A stretch of 64,000 nt of DNA from assembly GCF_900188035.1 (NCBI RefSeq), contig NZ_FZNN01000008.1:1-64000 (forward strand), in the 5' to 3' direction. This document shows positions 36,390 through 45,630 of this stretch, in pieces. A program made the position numbers and the translations under genes. The number at the start of each line of letters is the position of its first letter. The stretch's first letter is position 1. The stretch comes from Puniceibacterium sediminis (GTDB lineage Bacteria > Pseudomonadota > Alphaproteobacteria > Rhodobacterales > Rhodobacteraceae). The notes under the pieces are model-generated. The model had not been told where the DNA came from. It was given only the letters and a program-made list of their open reading frames with translations, and made no database searches.

Positions 36390-37070
36390 GTGAAACGCAT
36401 CATCGCCCCGCTACTGTTCGGCCTGATCGGTGCCGCCATTCTGGTGGGCCTTGGCCGGTGGCAGCTGCAGCGCCTTGAATGGAAGCAAGGGATCCTTACC
36501 CAGATCGAAAGCCGCATCGGAGGTGAGCCTCTGCCCCTGCCGACATCGGTCGATCCAGAGGCCAATAAATATCAGCCTGTTGACCTGCCTGGCGAAATCA
36601 TCCCCGATGAACTGCATGTTCTGGTTTCGGTCAAACAGGTCGGCGCCGGCTATCGGGTGATATCCCCTTTTGTGACCGGGGGGCGTCGGGTGCTTCTGGA
36701 CCGTGGGTTTATTCCGGTCGAGGATGTCGCGCTGGATCGCCCCGGAGGCACGGCCGAGGTTCAAGGCAACCTGCATTGGCCGGATGACCGCAACTCCTCG
36801 ACTCCCGAAAATGATATGGTCGGCAACATCTGGTTTGCGCGCGATATCACCCAGATGGCCGAGGTCCTGAAAACCGAACCGCTGCTGATCATAGCAAGCG
36901 ATGTGACGCCCGCTGATCCTGGCGTGACGCCTTTGCCATTGAACGCCAGTGGCATCCCCAACGATCATTTGCAGTATGCGATCACCTGGTTCGCGCTTGC
37001 GCTGGTCTGGTTGATCATGACCACTGGCTATATCTGGCGGCAACAGAATCCGAAAAGAGACGAGCGATGA
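36390..37070 (+). CDS. SURF1 family cytochrome oxidase biogenesis protein
   Basis: A 226-residue protein with a GTG start, helices at both ends (ALLFGLIGAAILVGLGRWQLQR-like start and ITWFALALVWLIMTTGYIWR near the end) and a periplasmic middle. Family motifs are GRWQLQRLEWK, GYRVISPFV, RRVLLDRGFIP and the late PNDHLQYAITWF. SURF1 proteins help insert heme a into subunit I. It follows the cta operon after a terminator, and its stop overlaps thrC (ATGA). Confidence 0.92.
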   Translation: MKRIIAPLLFGLIGAAILVGLGRWQLQRLEWKQGILTQIESRIGGEPLPLPTSVDPEANKYQPVDLPGEIIPDELHVLVSVKQVGAGYRVISPFVTGGRRVLLDRGFIPVEDVALDRPGGTAEVQGNLHWPDDRNSSTPENDMVGNIWFARDITQMAEVLKTEPLLIIASDVTPADPGVTPLPLNASGIPNDHLQYAITWFALALVWLIMTTGYIWRQQNPKRDER

Positions 37071-38455
37071 AATATATCTCGACCCGGGGCCGCGCCCCTG
37101 CCCTGTCCTTTGAAGACGCCATGCTGAGCGGGCTGGCCCGTGACGGCGGCCTTTATGTGCCCGACAGCATTCCGCAAATGTCGGCGGCTGACATCCGCGC
37201 CTTGCACGGCCTGCCCTATGAAGAGGTGGCGTTCCGGGTGATGCGCCCCTTTGTTGGCGACGGCTTCACGGATGAGGTCTTTGCCGATCTGATCGCCAAG
37301 GCCTACGCCGGGTTCGGCCACGGCGCGCGCGCACCGCTGGTGCAGCTGGCCCCGGGGCATTTCCTGCTGGAGCTGTTCCACGGCCCGACGCTGGCGTTCA
37401 AGGATTTCGCGATGCAGCTGATCGGCCAGCTGTTCGAAGAGGCGCTGACCCGGCGCGGAGAGCGTGTGACCATCGTCGGTGCGACCTCTGGCGATACTGG
37501 TTCTGCGGCGATCGAGGCGTTTCGCGGGCTCGATGCCGTCGATGTCTTTATCCTCTACCCCCATGGTCGGGTGTCCGAAGTGCAGCGCCGCCAGATGACC
37601 ACACCTGTTGAATCCAACGTCCATGCCATCGCCATGGACGGGCATTTCGACGACTGTCAGGCCCGGCTCAAGGACATGTTCAACGATTTCGAATTCCGCG
37701 ACGGGGTGCGTCTGGCCGGGGTGAACAGCATCAACTGGGCCCGGGTTCTGGCACAGGTGGTCTATTTCTTCTCCTCCGCCGTCAGCCTTGGCGCGCCGGA
37801 CCGCAAGGTCAGCTTCACGGTGCCAACGGGCAACTTCGGCGACATCTTTGCCGGCTACATCGCCAAGAAGATGGGCCTGCCCATCGACCGGCTGGTGGTG
37901 GCGACGAACCAGAACGATATCCTGCACCGCTGCCTGTCCACCGGCGGCTATCTGACAGACACGGTCACCCCGTCCATCAGCCCGTCGATGGACATTCAGG
38001 TCAGTTCGAATTTCGAGCGCGCGCTTTTCGACGCCTACGGGCGCGATGGTGCTGCGGTGGCTCAGCTGATGGACGAGCTCAAGGCCGGTGGCTTTAACGT
38101 CAGCCAGGGCGCGCTGCAGGCCCTGCGCGAACATTTCGATTCCGGCCGCGTCAGCGAAGAGGAAACGCTGGCCACAATCCGCGACGCCAAGGATACCATG
38201 GGCGAACTGCTGTGCCCGCATTCCGCCGTGGGCGTCCGCGTCGCCGAGGCGCAGCGCGACAAATCGGTGCCGATGATCACCCTTGCCACCGCGCATCCGG
38301 CGAAATTCCCCGACGCTGTCGAGAAGGCGAGCGGCATCCGCCCCCCCCTTCCCGACCGCATGGCAGACCTCTATGACCGACCCGAGCGTGTGACCCGCGC
38401 CGCGAACGACCTTGCCGAACTGCAAACCCTGATCAAGGAGCGCATCCCCTCGTGA
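37067..38455 (+). CDS. thrC: Threonine synthase
   Basis: A 462-residue PLP enzyme making threonine from O-phosphohomoserine. The pyridoxal lysine is in GPTLAFKDFAMQ, and the phosphate-site motif is ATSGDTGSAAIEAF. The length and N-terminal YISTRGRAPALSFEDAML match the longer, fungal/proteobacterial class. It overlaps SURF1 upstream and the M16 peptidase gene downstream by 4 bases each, so the three are coupled despite unlike tasks. This order is common in Rhodobacterales. Confidence 0.94.
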   Translation: MKYISTRGRAPALSFEDAMLSGLARDGGLYVPDSIPQMSAADIRALHGLPYEEVAFRVMRPFVGDGFTDEVFADLIAKAYAGFGHGARAPLVQLAPGHFLLELFHGPTLAFKDFAMQLIGQLFEEALTRRGERVTIVGATSGDTGSAAIEAFRGLDAVDVFILYPHGRVSEVQRRQMTTPVESNVHAIAMDGHFDDCQARLKDMFNDFEFRDGVRLAGVNSINWARVLAQVVYFFSSAVSLGAPDRKVSFTVPTGNFGDIFAGYIAKKMGLPIDRLVVATNQNDILHRCLSTGGYLTDTVTPSISPSMDIQVSSNFERALFDAYGRDGAAVAQLMDELKAGGFNVSQGALQALREHFDSGRVSEEETLATIRDAKDTMGELLCPHSAVGVRVAEAQRDKSVPMITLATAHPAKFPDAVEKASGIRPPLPDRMADLYDRPERVTRAANDLAELQTLIKERIPS

Positions 38456-39714
38456 CTGTGCAATTTACCACCCTTCCCAATGGCTTTCGCATCGTGACCG
38501 AACATATGCCGGGGCTGCAATCCGCCTCGATCGGCGTTTGGGTCACGGCCGGCGGGCGGCATGAACGACCCGAGCAGAACGGCATCGCACACTTTCTTGA
38601 ACATATGGCGTTCAAGGGCACCAAGACCCGCAGCGCCCTGCAGATAGCCGAGGCCATCGAAGACGTTGGCGGCTATATCAACGCCTATACCAGCCGCGAG
38701 GTTACCGCCTTTTACGCGCGGGTGCTGGCGGCAGATGTGGCGCTTGGCCTTGATGTGATCGCGGACATCCTGATGAACCCGGTGTTCGACCCCAAGGAAA
38801 TCGAGACGGAACGGCATGTCATCCTGCAGGAAATCGGTCAGGCGCTGGACACGCCCGACGATGTGATTTTCGACTGGCTTCAGGAAAAGGCCTATCCGGA
38901 TCAGCCCATCGGCCGCACGATCCTGGGCGAGGCGGCGAATGTGAACGCCTTTGACCGCGACGATCTGGCCGGGTTCGTCAAAGAACATTACGGCCCCGAT
39001 CAGATGATCCTGGCGGCTGCAGGTGCCGTGGATCACGACACGTTGGTCGCGCAGGCGGAAAAGCTGTTTTCCCATATGGTGCCGCGCGATGCGGACCGTG
39101 CCGATGTTGCCCGCTTCTCCGGCGGTGAGGCGCGCCGCCAGAAGAAGCTGGAACAGGCACACTTTGCACTGGCCTTTGAGTCGCCCGGTTACCGCGACGA
39201 TGGCTTTTACACCGGTCAGGTCTATTCCATCGCCCTTGGCGGCGGCATGTCGAGCCGCCTGTTTCAGGAGGTGCGTGAAAAACGTGGTCTCTGCTACACG
39301 ATCTTTGCCCAGTCCGGTGCCTATGACGACACTGGCATGATCACGGTCTATGCCGGCACCAGCGCGGACGAGGTGGGCGATCTGGCAAACATCACCATCG
39401 ATGAAATGAAGCGCGCCGCCAGCGACATGACCCCGGAAGAGGTCGCCCGCGCCCGCGCCCAGATGAAGGCCGGGCTGCTGATGGGTCTGGAAAGCCCATC
39501 AAGCCGCGCCGAGCGTCTGGCGCGGATGATCCAGATCTGGGGCAAGGTACCGCCAATCGAGGAAACCGTGGCGCGGATCGATGCCGTCACCACCGGCGAC
39601 GTAAAGGCCTTTGCCGAACAACTGATCGGCAAGGCCCCGGCGGCGCTGGCGCTGTATGGTCCGGTCAAGAAGGCCCCCACCCTGGCCGATCTGCAGGCCA
39701 GACGGGTCGCCTGA
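38452..39714 (+). CDS. M16 family zinc peptidase (processing-peptidase-like)
   Basis: A 420-residue pitrilysin-family peptidase with a GTG start. The inverted zinc motif HFLEH is at residues 47-51, and the downstream third-ligand region is TERHVILQEIGQALD. The C-terminal half carries the GGGMSSRLFQEVREKRGL motif. It resembles the bacterial relatives of mitochondrial processing peptidase beta. Substrates are unknown. It has no signal peptide, so it should act in the cytoplasm or at the membrane. Four-base overlaps tie it to thrC. Confidence 0.92.
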   Translation: MTVQFTTLPNGFRIVTEHMPGLQSASIGVWVTAGGRHERPEQNGIAHFLEHMAFKGTKTRSALQIAEAIEDVGGYINAYTSREVTAFYARVLAADVALGLDVIADILMNPVFDPKEIETERHVILQEIGQALDTPDDVIFDWLQEKAYPDQPIGRTILGEAANVNAFDRDDLAGFVKEHYGPDQMILAAAGAVDHDTLVAQAEKLFSHMVPRDADRADVARFSGGEARRQKKLEQAHFALAFESPGYRDDGFYTGQVYSIALGGGMSSRLFQEVREKRGLCYTIFAQSGAYDDTGMITVYAGTSADEVGDLANITIDEMKRAASDMTPEEVARARAQMKAGLLMGLESPSSRAERLARMIQIWGKVPPIEETVARIDAVTTGDVKAFAEQLIGKAPAALALYGPVKKAPTLADLQARRVA

Positions 39715-40298
39715 TGCTGCTGGGGCGGCGCAAGCTGCGGATCGAGACCGAGCGTCTGACGCTGCGCCCGCCCCAACATGCGGATTACAACGGCTGGGCG
39801 GCCCTGCGCCAGGCCAGCGAGGAATTTCTCACCCCGTGGGAGCCGAGCTGGGCGCAGGACCACCTGAGCCGCAAGGCTTTTACCAACCGGGTCTATTGGG
39901 CACAGCGGTCCATCACCAACGGTTCGGCTGTTCCTCTGTTCCTTTTTCGGCGCGAAGATGACGTGCTGCTGGGGGCGATCACGCTCGACAACCTGCGGCG
40001 TGGCCCCGCGCAGGCCGGGACACTGGGCTATTGGATCGGCCAACCCTATGCGCGGCTGGGGTATATGGCCGAAGCGATCGAAGCGATGGTGCACCACGCC
40101 TATGAACGTCTCGATCTCAGCCGGATCGAGGCAGCCTGCCTGCCCGAGAATGTCGCCTCGCGCGGGCTGCTGGAACGTTCGGGGTTCAAATATGAGGGCG
40201 TGGCGCAGAGCTATCTGCAGATCAACGGGCGCTGGCGGACCCATGTGCTGTACGCTGCGCTGCGAATGGACCGGCGCGGGCGCACCCAGGCCGGCTGA
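39714..40298 (+). CDS. rimJ: GNAT acetyltransferase, RimJ/RimL type
   Basis: A 194-residue GNAT enzyme that overlaps the M16 stop by one base. Signs of the RimJ branch are IETERLTLRPPQHADYNGWAALR, GYWIGQPYARLGYMAEAIEAM and the late CLPENVASRGLLERSGF, all in the acetyl-CoA-binding core. It would acetylate N-terminal alanine of a ribosomal or other protein. It is the end of the SURF1-thrC-M16 series. Confidence 0.85.
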   Translation: MLLGRRKLRIETERLTLRPPQHADYNGWAALRQASEEFLTPWEPSWAQDHLSRKAFTNRVYWAQRSITNGSAVPLFLFRREDDVLLGAITLDNLRRGPAQAGTLGYWIGQPYARLGYMAEAIEAMVHHAYERLDLSRIEAACLPENVASRGLLERSGFKYEGVAQSYLQINGRWRTHVLYAALRMDRRGRTQAG

Positions 40299-40388
40299 AC
40301 TCCTAAACTGCGAAAAACCTGCCCCACGGCTTTGTGGGCTGACGTATGGGCCTGTTGCGTTATCCTGTCATACAGGAGGTACCTCGCA

Positions 40389-41219
40389 ATGGCCCAAATA
40401 TTCCCATCTCTGATCACTCTTTTGCTATGTGCGGGCACACTCAGCGCACAGGAAATCCGCCGCCCCAGCCATTGCATCGCGATTGCCGATGCCGCTCCGG
40501 GGATGGAATTCCTTCACAACGCCAGCTTTCAGGACCCGGTGCCGGAATATTCGGTACGGATCAGCTATATCTCTCATGCCTCTTTTCTGATTCAGACCCC
40601 CGGCGGGCTGAATGCGGTGACGGATTTCACCGGCTATATCGGTAACACCACCCTGGTCCCCGACGTTGTGACGATGAACCATGCCCATGACACCCACTGG
40701 ACCGCATATCCTGACCCTGCAATCCCCCATGCCCTGCCCGGCTGGGGGCCGTTCGGGATAGGCATCGAACACCACCTTGATCTGGACGAGATGCTGGTCC
40801 GGAATGTATCTACCGATATTCGATCACAATTCGGCGGACGCGAGGACAAAGGCAATTCTATCTTTGTGTTCGAGGTTGAAGGCCTCTGCATCGGCCACCT
40901 CGGCCATTTGCACCACGAACCCAACGGCCAACAATATGCCGCGTTGGGGCGTTTGGACGTGGTGATGGTGCCTGTCGACGGTGGCCTTACACTGGATCTG
41001 CCCACGATGATCCGCGTCGTGGAGCGGCTGAAATCCAGCGTTGTCATTCCGATGCACTGGTTTTCGGTCAATGCACTGGAATCCTTTCTGAGCGGCGTTT
41101 CCGATGTCTTTGCCATCGACCGTCGCCGCGAAAGCAGCCTTGAGGTGTCCCTGCGCGATCTGCCCACGCGCCCGACCGTGATAGTGCTGCAACCACAATG
41201 GCTGAGCGATGGCGAATGA
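40389..41219 (+). CDS. Exported MBL-fold metal-dependent hydrolase
   Basis: A 276-residue protein with a Sec signal (MAQIFPSLITLLLCAGTLSA, cleavage near residue 20) and a perfect AGGAGG ribosome site before ATG 40389. The metallo-beta-lactamase fold is suggested by ISHASFLIQTPGGLNAVTDF, MNHAHDTHW (a variant of HxHxDH), HLGHLHHEPN and VIPMHWFS. This pattern belongs to the UlaG/YtnP-like L-ascorbate-lactonase branch. The variant motif leaves the metal content open. It would act in the periplasm; the substrate is unknown. Confidence 0.8.
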   Translation: MAQIFPSLITLLLCAGTLSAQEIRRPSHCIAIADAAPGMEFLHNASFQDPVPEYSVRISYISHASFLIQTPGGLNAVTDFTGYIGNTTLVPDVVTMNHAHDTHWTAYPDPAIPHALPGWGPFGIGIEHHLDLDEMLVRNVSTDIRSQFGGREDKGNSIFVFEVEGLCIGHLGHLHHEPNGQQYAALGRLDVVMVPVDGGLTLDLPTMIRVVERLKSSVVIPMHWFSVNALESFLSGVSDVFAIDRRRESSLEVSLRDLPTRPTVIVLQPQWLSDGE

Positions 41220-41428
41220 CGATCATCACACCCCGAAATATTCGCATGTGATCAACCTCACCGATGTCTCGACCGACATTTTTGTCTCTGGCGCAGGTAT
41301 TTCGGGCCTGATGAAGCAGCAAGTATCCTTGCGGAACTGGTTCTTGACCCTGATAGGCAACTGTCCTCTTTGGTTCCCTGCCCCGACAGGCTAAGTCACG
41401 GTACAGACCCGACACTTTGGAGATGCCT

Positions 41429-42850
41429 ATGACACTCGCCGCCGCAGACGACGCCTTTGCCGCCGACCTTGCCGCACAGCTGCCCGCCGATACCCTGCGC
41501 GCAACTGAACCGCGTTATCTGGAAGAGCCGCGTGGCCGCTGGACGGGCACCTCACGTCACCTCGCCCTGCCCCGCACCGCCGAAGAGGTCGCGACGATCC
41601 TCAGGGCCTGTAACGCTGCCCAGGTCGGTGTCATTCCCTATGGTGGCGGCACTGGGTTGGTTGGCGGGCAAATCGCACCGCAAGGGATGCCCGAGCCGCT
41701 GATCCTGTCGCTGGAACGGATGAACGCGATTCGCGGGGTTTTTACCGAAGAGAATGTCTTGATTGCCGAAGCTGGCGTGATCCTTGCCGATGTTCAGACT
41801 GCCGCTGCCGATGTGGACCGGCTGTTTCCCCTGTCGCTTGCGTCCGAAGGATCGGCGCGGATTGGCGGATTGCTTGGGACCAACGCGGGTGGCGTGAATG
41901 TGCTGCGCTACGGAAACACCCGCGATCTGGTTCTGGGGCTGGAGGCGGTGCTGCCCGACGGGCAGATCTGGCACGGCCTCAAACGGCTGCGCAAGGACAA
42001 CACCGGCTATGACCTGCGCCACCTGCTGATCGGGGCGGAAGGCACGCTGGGCGTCATCACTGCTGCCGCGTTGAAACTCTCACCTATCCCGGCGGGGCGC
42101 GGCACGGCGCTGATGGTGGTCGAAAGCCCCACCGCCGCGCTGAAACTTCTCTCCATGGCCCGCAGCCAGATGGGCGAAGGCGTCTCTGCGTTCGAACTCA
42201 TGAGCCGCATGGGGCTCGATTTCCTTGCCGAAAAGGTGCCCGAAGTACGCCAACCCTTTGCTGAACGACCGGAATGGATGGTGCTTATCGATGTCGGTCT
42301 TGCGCGCGGTCTGGACCCTTCCGAGGCGCTCGAGACCTTGTTCGGCGAAGCGTTGGAGGCCGGGCTGGTGTCGGACGGTCTGATCGCCCAATCAGAGGCT
42401 CAGGCTGACGATTTCTGGCAGGTGCGCGAGCGTACCCCCGAAGCGAACCGGATGATCGGCGCCGTGTCGAGCCACGACATTTCGGTCCCGCTGAGTGCGA
42501 TCCCCGACTTTATTGCCAAAGGCTACGAGGTGATCGGCGCCCTTGGCGATTTCCGGATCAACTGTTTCGGCCATATGGGCGACGGCAACCTGCACTACAA
42601 CATCTTTTCCGCACCCGGTCGGAATCGCGCCGACCACGATAATCAGCGGGATGAAATCAAGCGCACCCTTCATGACCTCTGTCACGAGATGGGCGGATCT
42701 GTCAGCGCCGAACATGGCATCGGGCGGCTCAAGGTCGGCGATCTGGAACGCTACGGCGATCCGGCCAAGCTTAGCGCCATGCGCGCGATCAAGGCGGCGC
42801 TTGACCCGTCCGGCATCATGAACCCCGGCGCCGTCCTGCGCACCGTGTGA
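41429..42850 (+). CDS. FAD-binding oxidoreductase, GlcD/D-lactate dehydrogenase type
   Basis: A 473-residue flavoprotein. I chose ATG 41429 (MTLAAADDAFAADL), which has GGAG six bases before it; TTG 41417 and ATG 41423 are in-frame alternatives. The PCMH-type FAD domain has VIPYGGGTGLVGGQ and LLGTNAGGVNVLRYGNTRD. The C-terminal FAD-oxidase domain ends GHMGDGNLHYN...EHGIGRLK. Members oxidise D-2-hydroxyacids such as D-lactate, glycolate or D-2-hydroxyglutarate. The substrate is not set by context, as no partner subunit lies nearby. Confidence 0.87.
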   Translation: MTLAAADDAFAADLAAQLPADTLRATEPRYLEEPRGRWTGTSRHLALPRTAEEVATILRACNAAQVGVIPYGGGTGLVGGQIAPQGMPEPLILSLERMNAIRGVFTEENVLIAEAGVILADVQTAAADVDRLFPLSLASEGSARIGGLLGTNAGGVNVLRYGNTRDLVLGLEAVLPDGQIWHGLKRLRKDNTGYDLRHLLIGAEGTLGVITAAALKLSPIPAGRGTALMVVESPTAALKLLSMARSQMGEGVSAFELMSRMGLDFLAEKVPEVRQPFAERPEWMVLIDVGLARGLDPSEALETLFGEALEAGLVSDGLIAQSEAQADDFWQVRERTPEANRMIGAVSSHDISVPLSAIPDFIAKGYEVIGALGDFRINCFGHMGDGNLHYNIFSAPGRNRADHDNQRDEIKRTLHDLCHEMGGSVSAEHGIGRLKVGDLERYGDPAKLSAMRAIKAALDPSGIMNPGAVLRTV

Positions 42851-43056
42851 CGCCACGAGGCGGCAATCCGCAATGGATGGGTACGGCAGCGTCGCGCGCA
42901 ACCATTGCGGGATACGGAATGGACAAGAGACAGCCGGAGATGTCTCAGCTTTTGCGATTGCAGCATAACGCTACGGTTCGAAACGATTCTGTTGCACTGT
43001 CTCTGGAATTTCCGCTTGACGGCACCCGCCAGCTTTCGTACCCAGCCGCACGGTAC

Positions 43057-43133
43057 GGCGCGGTAGCTCAGTTGGTTAGAGCGATCGACTCATAATCGAT
43101 AGGTCGGGAGTTCAAGTCTCCCCCACGCCACCA
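43057..43133 (+). tRNA. tRNA with anticodon CAT (elongator Met or Ile2), CCA encoded
   Basis: A 77-nt cloverleaf. D arm GCTC/GAGC, anticodon arm ATCGA-CTCATAA-TCGAT with anticodon CAT at 43091-43093, T arm GGGAG/CTCCC, acceptor GGCGCGG with CCACGCC, then ACCA. It is not initiator-like. CAT may be elongator Met or, after lysidine modification, Ile(AUA); sequence alone did not settle this. The fifth acceptor pair is a C-A mismatch (43061 with 43125). Confidence 0.93.
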
Positions 43134-43175
43134 CAATCCCCTTTAGAACTCACTATTCACGTATCCAACGCGCCG

Positions 43176-44561
43176 CTATCCCTCGACAGGTTCCACAGGG
43201 GCGGACGGACCCGCTTGGCACAATGCCTGCTGCACAGTGGCGCGCAACAAAGTCCGATCAATGGGTTTCTGCAGGAACGGGACGTCGCGTATCAGCCCCA
43301 GGTTCCCGCGCCCCTGGCCGGATTCATACCCTGACATCAGGATGATACGGATCGACGGGTAGAGTTCTGCGATGACCTTCGCCAATGCGTTTCCCTGCAT
43401 CTCGCCCGGCATCACCAGATCCGAAAGCACCAGATCCGGTAGCTGCTCACCGGCAAGAATGGAGAGGGCCTGTTCCGCATTCAAAGCGACGCGTACACGG
43501 TGGCCATCAAATTCAAGCTGACGGGCAAGAACACGCGTCACCTGCAGCTCATCATCGACAATCAGGATGTCGCCGCCCTCGAACGCGTCGGGACGGCTGA
43601 TCGGCTCCGGGATGGTATCCGATTTTGGCTCTACCTGGATCACCGGAAATGCCATCATCACCTTCAGCCCGCCGCCCGGTTGGCTCGACAATTTCAGCCC
43701 GCCCCCCGACTGACGGCAAAAACCGGCTACGACAGACAGCCCCAGGCCCGATCCTTCGCCAACGTCCTTGGTGGTAAAGAACGGCTCGGCGGCACGGGCT
43801 AGCGTTTCCGGCGGCATCCCCGGGCCCTTGTCGCATACGGCAATGGTCACATAGAGACCATCCGGCAAACGCTCGCCGTCATTGAAACCCACGACAGTTT
43901 CGTGCGACAGCTGCCCCACCTCTGAATGGATGTGGATCGCGCCACCTTCCGGCTGCGCGTCGCGCGCGTTGATCAGAATATTCAAAAGAGCCTGCTGCAT
44001 GTTCGCCACATCCACCAGAACAGTGGCATGCGGCGCGGACAGCGCGGTGGACACCGAAATGTTTGCCGGGGACACCCTGCGGAACATCGACAATGTTGTC
44101 TCGATCAGATCGTCCAGCACACTTGGCAGCGGCTCGAGCCGCGACTTGCGGCCATAGGCCAACAGTTGCCGGGTCAGCTGCGCCGCATGGTTCGACGCGA
44201 TTATGGCTTCTTTGACGTAGATGGCGCATTGATTCTCGTCCTCATCCTCTTCGATAAGTTCGAGATTTCCCAGGATGACCGTCAGCGTGTTGTTGAAATC
44301 ATGCGCCACCCCGCCGACCAGGTTGCCCAAGGCTTCGACTTTCTGGGCGCGAATGACGGCCAGTTCCGTGGCCTGGCGCGACCTCTCGCTTTCGCGCAGC
44401 ATGTTGTCGGCCCGTTGGGCGCGGCGTTCCGACATATTGGTCAGATGCGCAAAATAAATCGCGGCCGACTCGGTGGTAAAGATCATCGCAAAGATTAGCA
44501 TCGCCGCCCGGGCGATGATCTCAACCTTGTCCGAGTGTCTGCGCCATCTGCTTTTCATCAT
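43176..44561 (-). CDS. Hybrid sensor histidine kinase with C-terminal receiver domain
   Basis: About 461 residues if translation starts at MMKSRWRRHS (44561). The open frame reaches 44828 but would overlap a divergent lipoprotein gene, and that part is not kinase-like. One membrane helix (IIARAAMLIFAMIFTTESAAIYFA) is followed by a short coiled linker, then the H-box (GGVAHDFNNTLTVILGN), N-box (NILINARDAQ), G-boxes (DKGPGMP, GSGLGLSVV) and a receiver domain (ILIVDDE...LSDLVMPG...QKP). It resembles PAS-less two-component kinases. No separate response regulator is adjacent, so the output is unknown. No good ribosome site marks the start. Confidence 0.85.
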   Translation of the reverse strand: MMKSRWRRHSDKVEIIARAAMLIFAMIFTTESAAIYFAHLTNMSERRAQRADNMLRESERSRQATELAVIRAQKVEALGNLVGGVAHDFNNTLTVILGNLELIEEDEDENQCAIYVKEAIIASNHAAQLTRQLLAYGRKSRLEPLPSVLDDLIETTLSMFRRVSPANISVSTALSAPHATVLVDVANMQQALLNILINARDAQPEGGAIHIHSEVGQLSHETVVGFNDGERLPDGLYVTIAVCDKGPGMPPETLARAAEPFFTTKDVGEGSGLGLSVVAGFCRQSGGGLKLSSQPGGGLKVMMAFPVIQVEPKSDTIPEPISRPDAFEGGDILIVDDELQVTRVLARQLEFDGHRVRVALNAEQALSILAGEQLPDLVLSDLVMPGEMQGNALAKVIAELYPSIRIILMSGYESGQGRGNLGLIRDVPFLQKPIDRTLLRATVQQALCQAGPSAPVEPVEG

Positions 44562-44637
44562 ATACGGGATCAAATATAATCGCTGCGGACCGCTCCAGAC
44601 GTCGCGAAAAACCGTAGCAAATCCCCGATAGGCCAGA

Positions 44638-45222
44638 ATGATCGTCAGAAGAATTGCATGTCTCGTGTCCCTGCTGGGCGCGCTGATGATCAGTGGCTGT
44701 GCCGGGGGTACCGCGATGAAGAACACCCCCGATGACGTCAAGATTGCAGAACTTTCCCGCGCCATCCTTTCCCTGGGACCCAATGTAGACCCGTCCGAGG
44801 CCAGTCGTGCCGCGCGCATCGCAGTCACCTATCCACGCAGGCTGGCAATCGAATACGAAATCACCGACCCGCCGATTATCCACAACATGAAGGTCAACGC
44901 CGGTCTGCGTCCGCGCGGGCTGTGCTGGCACTGGGCGCATGACATGGCGTCCCGCCTGCGTCAGGAGGATTTCCAGACGCTGGATCTGCACCATGCCATT
45001 GCCAATGCCGATGTCACGCTCCGCATTGAACACAGCTCGGTCGTGATCAGCGCTGCGGGTGACGACATGTACGACGGGCTGATCCTCGACCCATGGCGCT
45101 ACGGTGGCGCGCTGTACTGGGGGCCGCCCGTGCAGGATACCGCGTACAAATGGCGCCCCCGCCAGAAGGTTTGGGATTACAAACGTGAAAAGCGCGCGGG
45201 GCTGAACCCGGCACCGCTCTAG
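44638..45222 (+). CDS. Putative lipoprotein of unknown function
   Basis: A 194-residue protein with a lipoprotein signal (MIVRRIACLVSLLGALMISG) and lipobox ISGC, so Cys21 would be lipid-modified. Beyond it I recognise no domain with certainty; GLCWHWAHDMASRL and the tryptophan-rich C-terminus WRPRQKVWDYKREKRAG look conserved in type. It is divergent from the histidine kinase and convergent with the RidA gene (9-bp gap). The exported nature is clear; the function is not. Confidence 0.75.
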   Translation: MIVRRIACLVSLLGALMISGCAGGTAMKNTPDDVKIAELSRAILSLGPNVDPSEASRAARIAVTYPRRLAIEYEITDPPIIHNMKVNAGLRPRGLCWHWAHDMASRLRQEDFQTLDLHHAIANADVTLRIEHSSVVISAAGDDMYDGLILDPWRYGGALYWGPPVQDTAYKWRPRQKVWDYKREKRAGLNPAPL

Positions 45223-45231
45223 TACCTGCGG

Positions 45232-45630
45232 TCAGCCCTGAATGAACGCCGTGGCCTCGATCTCCAGCAGGGCCTCATCCTCGACCAGCGCCAGCACCAC
45301 CACCATCGTCATTGCCGGAAAGTGACGCCCCAGCACTGCCTGATAGGTCTTCCCGATCTCGGCCTGATGCGCCAGATAGGTGCTCTTGTCCGTCACGAAC
45401 CAGGTCATACGCAGAATATCCGCCGCCGTGCCGCCAGCCGCTTCCACAACGGCCAGGATGTTGCGCAGGGCCTGTTCCATCTGGCCGATGAAATCCTTTG
45501 CCTCGAACACCTGATCGCCGGTCCAGCCGATCTGCCCCGCGACATACAGGGTTCCGTCCGCCCCCAGCATTCCGTTGGCATAGCCCTTGGCCGGCTTCCA
45601 GCCTTCGGGGTGAATGATACGGTGGGTCAT
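45232..45630 (-). CDS. RidA family protein (last gene of the aminobenzoyl-CoA operon)
   Basis: A 132-residue YjgF/YER057c/UK114 member. RidA proteins hydrolyse reactive enamines/imines to ketones and ammonia. The fold signature appears as GTLYVAGQIGWTG, MEQALRNILAVVEAAGG and MTWFVTDK. Its ATG overlaps the thioesterase stop (ATGA), and it ends the ten-gene minus-strand operon. A role in hydrolysing an amino (enamine) group from the 2-aminobenzoyl-CoA-derived ring product is a sensible inference; a RidA-like gene also occurs in the Azoarcus evansii cluster as I recall it. Confidence 0.88.
   Translation of the reverse strand: MTHRIIHPEGWKPAKGYANGMLGADGTLYVAGQIGWTGDQVFEAKDFIGQMEQALRNILAVVEAAGGTAADILRMTWFVTDKSTYLAHQAEIGKTYQAVLGRHFPAMTMVVVLALVEDEALLEIEATAFIQG

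Noticed and set aside
41209-41394. 61-codon open frame after the MBL-fold gene
   Set aside because: It starts within the end of the upstream gene without a ribosome site and resembles nothing known. It could be real, but I cannot support it.
44562-44828. N-terminal extension of the histidine kinase
   Set aside because: It would overlap the divergent lipoprotein gene, whose signal peptide and lipobox are convincing. The extension has no sensor domain or helix pattern of a kinase.
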